5,174 nucleotides of DNA. Origin: an uncultured Rhizobiaceae group bacterium (lineage in GTDB: Bacteria; Pseudomonadota; Alphaproteobacteria; Rhizobiales; Rhizobiaceae). How positions within the stretch are numbered: position 1 is the first letter of the stretch; every line of letters begins with the position of its first letter. The position numbers and the translations under genes are program-made. Under the pieces are notes generated by a model. That model was given only the letters and a program-made list of their open reading frames with translations. It was not told the origin of the DNA and searched no databases. Positions 1 to 5,174 of the stretch are shown in pieces. The DNA lies in assembly GCA_938009335.1 (NCBI GenBank), contig CALLHT010000151.1:1-5174 (forward strand), given 5' to 3'.

Positions 1-401
1 TGATGCGCAACATCTGCATCAATAAGGCTCCGAAATACTTCCCCACCGACCAAGCACCATCGGATCATACGGTGTGTGCTCTCGTCATTGCCGGCGAAGA
101 TGCTTCATCCTTTTGCAAAGCCGTCGGCAAGGCGATTTGGGAACAGGAAAAACAGATTGCAGATGAAGCAGTTCTCAGCGAGCTCTTAACCGAGTGTGGA
201 CATGATTCTGCGAAAATTCTGGAGATTGCCAATTCTGAAGCCGCATCAACAGCACGCGCACAAAACACGCAAGAAGCCATCGCAGCGGATGCCGTGGGTG
301 CACCCGCTTATGTTTACAATGGCGAAGTATTTTGGGGACAGGATCGCCTTGAATATCTGGAGCAGATGATTGCGTCAGGCAGAGAGGCGTTTCAAGCTTA
401 A
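1..401 (+). CDS. 2-hydroxychromene-2-carboxylate isomerase family protein (DsbA-like thioredoxin fold), C-terminal part
   Basis: The open frame enters from the left edge (bases 1-2 finish a codon) and stops at TAA 399-401, so only the last 130 or so residues are present. The ATG at 3 is probably internal, because the family normally runs to about 200-225 residues and the N-terminal thioredoxin-fold strand with the active-site residue is missing. What identifies it is the end: a Gly-Ala-Pro turn (about 297-305), the usual cis-proline loop of thioredoxin folds, followed by the family's FWGQDRLEYLE block (330-362). The stretch before it is the helical insertion of DsbA/kappa-GST-like proteins. 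The name-giving member performs a glutathione-dependent isomerisation in naphthalene breakdown in the cytoplasm. Most chromosomal homologues are not shown to do this, so the substrate here is unknown. It reads toward the regulator gene 76 nt downstream and may share its transcript. Confidence 0.85.
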   Translation, partial: MRNICINKAPKYFPTDQAPSDHTVCALVIAGEDASSFCKAVGKAIWEQEKQIADEAVLSELLTECGHDSAKILEIANSEAASTARAQNTQEAIAADAVGAPAYVYNGEVFWGQDRLEYLEQMIASGREAFQA

Positions 402-437
402 ACCATTCAAAGACAGAACTGGACTTAAGGCAGTCAA

Positions 438-471
438 ATCGCTAGAAAGGAAATTATTCCTTTCTAGCGAT
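438..471. promoter_or_regulatory. Perfect 15-bp inverted repeat before the S24 regulator: possible operator or leader hairpin
   Basis: Left arm ATCGCTAGAAAGGAA (438-452) and right arm TTCCTTTCTAGCGAT (457-471) are exact reverse complements around the loop ATTA. The repeat ends 6 nt before the ATG at 478. The only Shine-Dalgarno-like run nearby, AAGGAA, lies in the left arm, so it would be paired if the RNA folds. There is no run of T after the right arm (GATTTAATGG follows), so it does not look like a normal intrinsic terminator for the isomerase gene. Two readings fit: a two-fold symmetric operator for the downstream LexA/CI-like protein (autoregulation), or an RNA hairpin controlling read-through or translation. 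The repeat itself is read directly; the function is inferred. Confidence 0.6.
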
Positions 472-477
472 GATTTA

Positions 478-1146
478 ATGGACAAGCTTACACACGATCA
501 AATCTGGTCTGCAATTGATCAACTGGCACTTCAGACCGGATATTCAGTTTCTGGTCTCGCAAAAAAAGCAGGCCTTGATCCAACAACATTCAATAAGTCA
601 AAGCGATTTACATCAGGGGGCCGTGAGCGATGGCCTTCAACCGAATCCATCGCGAAAATTCTTCGTTCTACCAATACCAGCGTACAAGATTTCATGGGTA
701 CGCTGGGGCAATCTAGCGAGCCTGCGGCCAACGATAATCTCAATTATCGTGACATCCCGCAACGAAGTGTTCCACTGATTGGTTTTGCGCAAGCAGGTGC
801 TGGCGGGTATTTTGACGATGGCGGATTTCCGGTCGGACAAGGCTGGGACGAAATTGCTCCACCCGGTAATGTCACGGAAAACAGCTATGCGTTGAAAGTA
901 TCTGGAGATTCCATGATGCCACTGTATCGCGAAGGCGATATTTTGGTGGTAGACCCATCAGCCAATGTGCGACGTGGAGACCGCGTTGTGGTCAAAACAA
1001 CCGAGGGTGAAGTTCTGGCTAAAACGCTTGAAAAAAAGACAGCAAAACAGGTCGAACTACAGTCCCTGAACCCCGAACATTCAAACTTGAAATATCAGCT
1101 CACCGAGATTGATTGGATTGCCCGCATCGTTTGGGCCAGCCAGTAA
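478..1146 (+). CDS. Helix-turn-helix transcriptional regulator with S24 (LexA/CI-type) peptidase domain
   Basis: A 222-residue protein read from ATG 478. The N-terminal half has an XRE-like helix-turn-helix, roughly residues 11-65, with the core SVSGLAKKAGLDPTTFNKSK at 23-42 and a PSTESIAKIL helix following. A linker leads to an S24 domain from about residue 100. That domain keeps an Ala106-Gly107 pair (FAQAGAGG), the nucleophile Ser145 in SGDSMMP, and the general base Lys182 in EVLAKTL. The spacing Ala-Ser 39 and Ser-Lys 37 is close to LexA, so self-cleavage on a stress signal is possible but unproven. The frame is open back to an ATG at 370, but those 36 extra codons overlap the isomerase gene and read through the palindrome, and MDKLTHDQIW is the more typical family start. 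No clear Shine-Dalgarno precedes 478. No phage gene is adjacent, so it is probably a chromosomal regulator with unknown targets. Confidence 0.88.
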   Translation: MDKLTHDQIWSAIDQLALQTGYSVSGLAKKAGLDPTTFNKSKRFTSGGRERWPSTESIAKILRSTNTSVQDFMGTLGQSSEPAANDNLNYRDIPQRSVPLIGFAQAGAGGYFDDGGFPVGQGWDEIAPPGNVTENSYALKVSGDSMMPLYREGDILVVDPSANVRRGDRVVVKTTEGEVLAKTLEKKTAKQVELQSLNPEHSNLKYQLTEIDWIARIVWASQ

Positions 1147-1161
1147 ATTCGGATTTGACGC

Positions 1162-2748
1162 TTACCCCAATTTTCCTTCAAGGCCTGCGTCAATCATCTC
1201 AACCGTTTTATCGATGCCGTAAAGTGCTGCAAACGAACCAAACCGTGGCCCCTGATCTTGCCCCAGTAGAATCTGGTAAAGCGCTTGGAACCACTCGCGC
1301 AGATTCTCAAACCCATGATCTTTCCCGACCGTAAAAATTTCTGTCTGGATTGCTTCACCATCTGAAGAGGGATCCAACGCTTCGAGTTTCGCTCTAAGAT
1401 CGACCAGCGCAGAACGCTCTTGATCAGTAGGTGCGCGGAAGGTTTTGGTCGGGCGAACAAAATCTTCAAAATACCGGATTGCATAGCCGACTAGTTCATC
1501 CAAAACCGGATGGCTGTCCGGTGTCACACCCTCAGCATATTGTGAGATAAAGCCCCAAAGGGTTTCTTTGTCTGATGCATTGGAAGCACTCACCAAGTTA
1601 AGCAACATCGTGAAGTTGATTGGCATATCCACTTTAGGAGGAATGCCGCCATGGATGTGCCAAACCGGATTATTGAGCTTTGCTTTTTCGTCTTGGCCTT
1701 CGAATGCCGCTAAATGCTGAAAATACTCATCCACTTGACGCGGGATAACATCAAAGTACAGACGCTTTGCCGTTTTTGGCTTTTGATACATAAACAAAGA
1801 AAGACTGTTTGGAGAGGCATATTCCAGCCACTCTTCAATCGCAATCCCATTGCCTTTGGTCTTGGAAATCTTCTCGCCTTTGTCATCGAGGAACAATTCG
1901 TAGATGAAATGTTCCGGCGGGCGAACACCTAAAATACGACAAATCTTGTCATAGAGATTTGAGTTTGCCTGGTGGTCTTTTCCATACATCTCAAAATGCA
2001 CGTTGAGGGCTGCCCAACGCATTCCGAAATCAGGCTTCCACTGGAGTTTCACGTTGCCGCCTGTGACCGGCAAGGTCACCTCAGTTCCATCTTCATCATC
2101 GAAAGTGATTGTGCCGTTTTCTGCATCAACTGACTTCATCGGAACATACAGAACATTGCCGGTAGAGGGCGAAATGGGCAGGAATGGACTATAGGTTGCC
2201 TGACGTTCCGGGCCCAAAGTGGGCAACATCACATCCATAATGTCTTGATATTTTTCGACCGCTTTTAGGAGCATCGCATCGAACTTACCAGACGCATAAT
2301 ATTCGGTGGAACTTGCAAACTCATACTCAAAATCAAAGCTGTCCAAAAACTGACAAAGTTGAGCGTTGTTATGCGCTGCGAAACTTTCATGCTCGCTATC
2401 AAACGGGTTCGGAACACGAGAAAGTGGCTTGTTCAAAAACCCTTCAAGCATTTCTCCATTGGGCACATTGCCCGGGATTTTCCGCATGCCGTCCATATCG
2501 TCAGAGAAACATAGGAGCCGTGTCGGAATTTTATCTTCCGTTAGAACGCGGAAGGCATTCATCACCATTGTTGTGCGCGCGACTTCACCAAACGTACCAA
2601 TATGGGGAAGACCGGATGGACCATACCCGGTTTCGAAGAGCACTTCTTCCGGATAACCGGATTGCTCAAACCGTTTGACCAAACGCTTTGCTTCTTCAAA
2701 CGGCCATGCTTTAGAAGTTTGCGCGATTTCTTTCAGGTCTGCGGTCAT
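1162..2748 (-). CDS. lysS: Lysine--tRNA ligase, class I (archaeal-type LysRS)
   Basis: 528 residues, full length for a bacterial class I LysRS (EC 6.1.1.6; also called lysK). It charges tRNA-Lys with lysine using ATP in the cytoplasm. The class I signatures are visible: GPSGLPHIGTFGEV near residue 43, with the HIGH-type motif at HIGT 49-52, and the KMSKS-type loop KISKTKG at 293-299 in the Rossmann catalytic domain. The remaining roughly 220 residues form the helical anticodon-binding part. The class II signatures of the E. coli enzyme are absent. The start ATG (2748-2746) is preceded by AAAGG (2759-2763 on the complementary strand) at 10-nt spacing. The gene is convergent with the S24 regulator, with just 15 nt between stop codons and no visible terminator hairpin. 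It is divergent from the TerB gene. It appears to be transcribed alone and should be essential unless another LysRS exists. Confidence 0.97.
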   Translation of the reverse strand: MTADLKEIAQTSKAWPFEEAKRLVKRFEQSGYPEEVLFETGYGPSGLPHIGTFGEVARTTMVMNAFRVLTEDKIPTRLLCFSDDMDGMRKIPGNVPNGEMLEGFLNKPLSRVPNPFDSEHESFAAHNNAQLCQFLDSFDFEYEFASSTEYYASGKFDAMLLKAVEKYQDIMDVMLPTLGPERQATYSPFLPISPSTGNVLYVPMKSVDAENGTITFDDEDGTEVTLPVTGGNVKLQWKPDFGMRWAALNVHFEMYGKDHQANSNLYDKICRILGVRPPEHFIYELFLDDKGEKISKTKGNGIAIEEWLEYASPNSLSLFMYQKPKTAKRLYFDVIPRQVDEYFQHLAAFEGQDEKAKLNNPVWHIHGGIPPKVDMPINFTMLLNLVSASNASDKETLWGFISQYAEGVTPDSHPVLDELVGYAIRYFEDFVRPTKTFRAPTDQERSALVDLRAKLEALDPSSDGEAIQTEIFTVGKDHGFENLREWFQALYQILLGQDQGPRFGSFAALYGIDKTVEMIDAGLEGKLG

Positions 2749-2901
2749 AATGGTGATGCCTTTAGGGAGAACAGGTTATGCAGTTTGACCGTTTGTTATC
2801 TCATTGCGACCAATTTTCCAAGCGGTTGCACGCGCCGATCGAAGCACCTAAGTTCTACAAATAGCAACTATGCGCAATTATTCATTTGAGGCACACAAAT
2901 C
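2749..2901. promoter_or_regulatory. Divergent intergenic region between lysS and the TerB gene
   Basis: These 153 bp must carry the start signals for both directions. On the + strand a candidate sigma-70-type pair is TTGCAC (2826-2831) and a weak TAAGTT (2849-2854), 17 bp apart. The TerB gene has GAGG (2888-2891) 10 nt before its ATG. On the - strand AAAGG lies 10 nt before the lysS ATG, and no strong -10/-35 pair stands out. An imperfect inverted repeat, TGCGACC (2805-2811) and GGTTGCA (2824-2830), overlaps the candidate -35. It matches at 6 of 7 positions and could be chance. No riboswitch-like or T-box-like structure was recognised. Confidence 0.4.
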
Positions 2902-3312
2902 ATGTCAGATCGCTCCATTCAACAAGCACTCGTTTATGTGATGGTTACCATGTCCGCAGCGGACCGCACGATGACAGATCACGAACTTGCAAAGATTGGA
3001 AACATCGTGAATTCACTGCCGGTTTTCAATGGTTACTATAAAGAAGACTTTATGGCAGATGCCAAAACCTGCAGCTCGATCCTGCAAGATACCGATGGCC
3101 TCGATGATGTTATATCAAACGTTCTCAAGAATGTTCCCGAAGAAATGCATGAAACGGTTTATGCCCTTGCGGTTGAAGTCGCAGCCGCTGACCTCAATGT
3201 GGAACAAGAAGAGCTGCGCCTGCTTCAAATGTTGCGCGATTCGCTCAATTTAGACCGGCTTAACTGCGCCGCAATAGAACGCGGCGCACGTGCTCGACAC
3301 AGGACATTGTAG
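2902..3312 (+). CDS. TerB family (tellurite resistance TerB-like domain) protein
   Basis: A 136-residue, all-helical, soluble protein that is essentially one TerB-like domain. It shows two similar acidic blocks: SAADRTMTDHE at 18-28 and AAADLNVEQEE at 94-104. In each, Ala-Asp is followed seven residues later by Glu, consistent with the pseudo-symmetric helical, probably metal-binding TerB fold. The C-terminus (LDRL...AAIERGARARH) resembles single-domain alphaproteobacterial members. The start is set by GAGG at 2888-2891, 10 nt before ATG. Despite the family name, no terA/C/D/E/Z gene is seen here, so tellurite resistance should not be assumed; the true role is unknown. The stop TAG is 2 nt before the next ATG, which points to a bicistronic mRNA with the hydroxylase-like membrane protein. 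Confidence 0.88.
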   Translation: MSDRSIQQALVYVMVTMSAADRTMTDHELAKIGNIVNSLPVFNGYYKEDFMADAKTCSSILQDTDGLDDVISNVLKNVPEEMHETVYALAVEVAAADLNVEQEELRLLQMLRDSLNLDRLNCAAIERGARARHRTL

Positions 3313-3314
3313 TC

Positions 3315-4124
3315 ATGCCTGAGTTCACAGAACCACAAATTCGATTGGGAATTTTTCTTGGGCTTTTTACCATATTGGCCCTGATGGAATTTCTTGTCCC
3401 CAGACGCGAATTACGACCTGTCAAAACAAAGCGCTGGATAACGAATTGGATCATCGTTTTCATCGATTCAGCAGTTCTCAGGCTTCTGTTTGTGGGAGCC
3501 GCTGTAGGTGCTGCAACTTGGGCTCAGATGAACGGCTACGGCCTGTTCAACTTGATTGAGGCTCCGCTCTGGCTTGCCGTTGTGATTTCTTTTGTCGTTC
3601 TGGATTTCTCTACCTGGTTTGCGCATGTCGCGTCACACAAGGTTCCTATCTTATGGACCGTACATCGGATGCATCATTCCGATGTTGATATCGATGTTTC
3701 GACTGCTATTCGCTTTCACCCGATTGAAATTGTTCTCTCCATGGCGTGGAAGGTTGTCGTCGTAACCGCACTTGGAGCACCCGCCATATCCGTCCTAATC
3801 TTTGAAATTGTTTTGAATGGTGCGGCAATGTTCAATCACTCCAATACAAAGATCCCGCTGGGAATTGACCGTGTGCTGAGGTGGTTCATCGTAACGCCGG
3901 ATATGCACCGGGTTCATCATTCGATCATCCATAATGAAACGGATTCCAACTACGGATTTAATCTCGCAATCTGGGATCGGATGTTCGGAACCTATATTGA
4001 TCAACCAGAAAAAGGTCATGAAGAAATGACCATCGGCCTTTCCGAATGGCAGGATGACCAGCCAACTGAACTCATCTGGAGTTTGCGTGTTCCATTCATC
4101 AAACAGAAGCGGCTGGAAAACTAG
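3315..4124 (+). CDS. Sterol desaturase / fatty acid hydroxylase superfamily membrane protein
   Basis: 269 residues with about four hydrophobic segments (roughly 9-29, 44-69, 83-103 and 137-172), so an inner-membrane protein. The di-iron histidine clusters of the superfamily are all visible: H104-x3-H108, H117-x2-H120-H121, H135, H175 and H198-x2-H201-H202 (MHRVHHS). With these residues kept it is probably an active oxygen-dependent hydroxylase or desaturase acting on a lipid; the substrate (fatty acyl chain, sterol-like or hopanoid, carotenoid or ornithine lipid) cannot be told from the sequence. The start ATG lies 2 nt after the TerB stop, with AGGA (3301-3304) inside the end of the TerB gene 10 nt upstream, so translation is probably coupled. 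The last 60 residues are soluble and may be cytoplasmic. The gene is convergent with the solute-binding protein gene, 25 nt apart. Confidence 0.93.
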   Translation: MPEFTEPQIRLGIFLGLFTILALMEFLVPRRELRPVKTKRWITNWIIVFIDSAVLRLLFVGAAVGAATWAQMNGYGLFNLIEAPLWLAVVISFVVLDFSTWFAHVASHKVPILWTVHRMHHSDVDIDVSTAIRFHPIEIVLSMAWKVVVVTALGAPAISVLIFEIVLNGAAMFNHSNTKIPLGIDRVLRWFIVTPDMHRVHHSIIHNETDSNYGFNLAIWDRMFGTYIDQPEKGHEEMTIGLSEWQDDQPTELIWSLRVPFIKQKRLEN

Positions 4125-4149
4125 GGTCCATACTCAATGAGGAGCTTGT

Positions 4150-5010
4150 TTAATAAAGCCCAAGAGGGAAATAGCGCAGATACAGTTCCGCAAAAGTACC
4201 CTTTTGATTGATTTCCTTTAATGCATAATTCATTGCGTCTACGAGATCTTGTCTCCCCTTAGGAAGCGCGACGGATAAACCTCCGCCGAAATGGCGCTCA
4301 GACTCAAAGGCCCCATCAAGGAAGTTGCAGCAATCGTTAGAAGCCGACGATGCCAGCCAGAAAGAAAGCGACAACGCATCAGAGAATACCGCATCAACGT
4401 CCTTTTTCTGGAGCGCAACAAGCGCATCTTCTCTCGTTTTAAATTCTACCGAAGTTCTCGACCCAAAAACCTGTCCAAAATACACAGCATGATTTGAGCC
4501 CGCTATGATGCCGATTTTCTTTCTGAAAAGTGTCGAATAGGCGTCACCCGAAAGATCAGCGTCTTTGCGAACGACAAACCGCGCAGGAATGCGTAAATAG
4601 GCCCGGGAAAAGTCATAGTCTTTACGCGTTTGATCATTAACGGCGATGCCAGCCAAAACGGCTTCGCCTTCGTTCTTCTGCAAAGAGCTGTTCAGTTCAC
4701 CCCATGGAACTGCTTGAATTTCGCAACGGTTGAGAACATCCAGTTCAGCGCAAATGGCCCGCGCCAAATCAACATGCAAACCAGTCAATCGCTTTTTACG
4801 ATCGATGAAGTTAAATGGCGGAAAATCTGTTGTTGTTAGAAACCTGAGGCGAGGCAAGGTTTTCAAGTCCGGCTTTTCGAAACGTTCGGCTTCATCCCAA
4901 TAGTTGGGAATCACAACGTCCTGCGCCCAAGCTGGTGTGATTACCGTTGAAAGGTATGAAAACACTAGACAAATAAATGCTGGCAATAAAACCGATATTC
5001 TTTTGGACAT
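4150..5010 (-). CDS. Periplasmic solute-binding protein, family 3 (amino-acid-type transporter substrate-binding domain)
   Basis: 286 residues from ATG 5010. A Sec signal peptide is clear: MSKR, a hydrophobic core to about residue 24, then AWA with probable cleavage after Ala29 (AWA|QD), so the protein is periplasmic. There is no lipobox cysteine at that site. From about residue 55 the family 3 fold appears: LRFLTTTDFPPFNF at 55-68, then LTGLHVDLARAI, then the ligand-contact pattern with Thr128-Arg129 and DFS 133-135, and a late DVDAVFSDALS block. Such proteins usually bind amino acids or small polar compounds for an ABC importer, but some serve sensing or periplasmic enzymes. No permease or ATPase gene is seen in the window. 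Four cysteines (C87, C96 and an adjacent pair in NDCCNF) could form disulphides. A TTG at 5025 could add five residues, but ATG plus a normal signal peptide is preferred. No strong Shine-Dalgarno is visible. Confidence 0.88.
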   Translation of the reverse strand: MSKRISVLLPAFICLVFSYLSTVITPAWAQDVVIPNYWDEAERFEKPDLKTLPRLRFLTTTDFPPFNFIDRKKRLTGLHVDLARAICAELDVLNRCEIQAVPWGELNSSLQKNEGEAVLAGIAVNDQTRKDYDFSRAYLRIPARFVVRKDADLSGDAYSTLFRKKIGIIAGSNHAVYFGQVFGSRTSVEFKTREDALVALQKKDVDAVFSDALSLSFWLASSASNDCCNFLDGAFESERHFGGGLSVALPKGRQDLVDAMNYALKEINQKGTFAELYLRYFPLGLY

Positions 5011-5027
5011 GTTTTTGTCTAGCAATG

Positions 5028-5053
5028 CTTACAACTTTGACTTACACTCTTTG
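5028..5053. repeat. Two tandem 13-bp-scale direct repeats upstream of the solute-binding protein gene
   Basis: CTTACAACTTTGA (5028-5040) is followed at once by CTTACACTCTTTG (5041-5053). Both start with CTTACA and carry CTTTG with one base of offset. The second copy also forms an imperfect palindrome with the next bases: CTTACAC (5041-5047), a 7-nt spacer, and GTGTGAG (5055-5061), matching at 6 of 7 positions. Placed 18-51 bp before the ATG at 5010 and downstream of the candidate promoter, they could be a regulator-binding site. They are short enough to be chance. Confidence 0.4.
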
Positions 5054-5061
5054 CGTGTGAG

Positions 5062-5090
5062 TTGATAGCAGGTATTTGGTTGTGTGGGAA
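5062..5090 (-). promoter_or_regulatory. Candidate sigma-70-type promoter for the solute-binding protein gene
   Basis: Read on the - strand, TTCCCA (5090-5085) and TATCAA (5067-5062) are 17 bp apart, each matching the consensus at 4 of 6 positions, and the -10 is preceded by TGC, an extended -10 feature. It lies about 50 bp upstream of the ATG at 5010, with the CTTACA repeats between. Weak by itself; placement is the main support. Confidence 0.3.
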
Positions 5091-5108
5091 CCGAGACTTG
5101 AAGACCTT

Positions 5109-5129
5109 ACGCGGCCATTGTTGGCGCGT
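5109..5129. other. GC-rich imperfect hairpin near the right edge
   Basis: ACGCGGCCA (5109-5117) and TTGGCGCGT (5121-5129) can pair as an 8-bp stem with one bulged G and a short TTGT loop. No T-run follows on either strand, so it is not a typical terminator. It sits just before the GAGGA ribosome-binding-like site and might influence its use, or might simply be coding sequence. Confidence 0.25.
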
Positions 5130-5139
5130 GAGGAAGAAA

Positions 5140-5174
5140 ATGCCGGGCGTTCAGGCGGGAAGCCGTCTGTTTAC
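5140..5174 (+). CDS. Possible start of a + strand gene cut by the right edge (unrecognised)
   Basis: ATG 5140 is preceded by a good Shine-Dalgarno, GAGGA at 5130-5134 with 5-nt spacing, and the frame stays open to the window end (MPGVQAGSRLF). Only 11 complete codons are visible, so no family can be named. A competing reading is the frame starting at GTG 5082 (or TTG 5076), with AGG at 5070-5072; it is open to the edge and reads through WEPRLEDLTRPLL, a protein-like composition. The - strand is also open here in one frame, from the edge to about 5052. The divergent position relative to the solute-binding protein gene favours a + strand gene, but the evidence is thin. Confidence 0.28.
   Translation, partial: MPGVQAGSRLF

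Noticed and set aside
3..5. ATG at 3 as the true start of the isomerase-like gene
   Set aside because: The remaining 132 residues lack the N-terminal thioredoxin-fold half of the family, and the frame is open to the window edge; the gene is cut by the edge, not short.
438..471. Plain intrinsic terminator for the isomerase gene
   Set aside because: The stem is strong, but the bases after it (GATTTAATGG) lack a run of T and contain the next start codon. Read-through termination control is not excluded.
478..1146. S24 regulator as a sign of a prophage
   Set aside because: No integrase, Cro-like, structural or attachment-site sequence is seen, and both neighbours look like chromosomal genes.
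2313..2678. 121-residue + strand open frame inside lysS
   Set aside because: It is antisense to a full-length, clearly conserved gene, has no ribosome-binding site of note and no recognisable protein features. The other antisense frames in lysS were rejected for the same reason.
2902..3312. Tellurite resistance operon
   Set aside because: Only a TerB-like domain is present; no terA, terC, terD, terE or terZ homologue lies in the window, so the resistance label would rest on the family name alone.
4144..4158. Short inverted repeat GCTT...AAGC between the convergent genes as a terminator
   Set aside because: Only four base pairs can form, with no GC-rich stem or T-run.
5011..5025. TTG at 5025 as the start of the solute-binding protein
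   Set aside because: The ATG 15 nt downstream gives a standard signal peptide starting MSKR, and no good Shine-Dalgarno supports the TTG.
1..5174. CRISPR arrays, insertion sequences, tRNA or rRNA genes
   Set aside because: No regularly spaced repeats, transposase-like protein, terminal inverted repeats or tRNA cloverleaf was recognised by eye.

Overview
The window looks like a piece of an alphaproteobacterial chromosome, most likely Hyphomicrobiales/Rhizobiales-like. The support is a class I (archaeal-type) lysyl-tRNA synthetase, which in bacteria is mainly known from alphaproteobacteria and spirochaetes; a DsbA-fold 2-hydroxychromene-2-carboxylate isomerase family protein; a single-domain TerB protein with an alphaproteobacterial-type C-terminus; and a moderate GC content estimated by eye. 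Genus cannot be decided from the sequence alone.

Layout, left to right: (1) the C-terminal part of an HCCA isomerase-like protein on the + strand, entering from the left edge; (2) a perfect 15-bp inverted repeat with a 4-nt loop, ending 6 nt before (3) a + strand LexA/CI-like regulator with an N-terminal helix-turn-helix and a C-terminal S24 peptidase domain that keeps the Ala-Gly site and the Ser/Lys dyad; (4) lysS, class I lysine--tRNA ligase, on the - strand, convergent with the regulator across only 15 nt; (5) a 153-bp divergent intergenic region; (6) a + strand pair made of a TerB-domain protein and a multi-histidine, multi-membrane-span sterol desaturase/fatty acid hydroxylase family protein, 2 nt apart and probably translationally coupled; (7) a - strand, signal-peptide-bearing family 3 solute-binding protein, convergent with the hydroxylase across 25 nt; (8) a 164-bp right-hand region with repeats, a possible promoter for the solute-binding protein and perhaps the start of a + strand gene.

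The genes do not form one obvious pathway. They look like chromosomal housekeeping and accessory genes in short transcription units (isomerase-regulator, lysS alone, terB-hydroxylase, solute-binding protein alone). There are no insertion sequences, CRISPR arrays, tRNA or rRNA genes, or prophage structural genes. The parts that most merit a second look are the perfect palindrome at the regulator's start and the tight TerB-hydroxylase pair. No convincing new defence or mobile system is visible.
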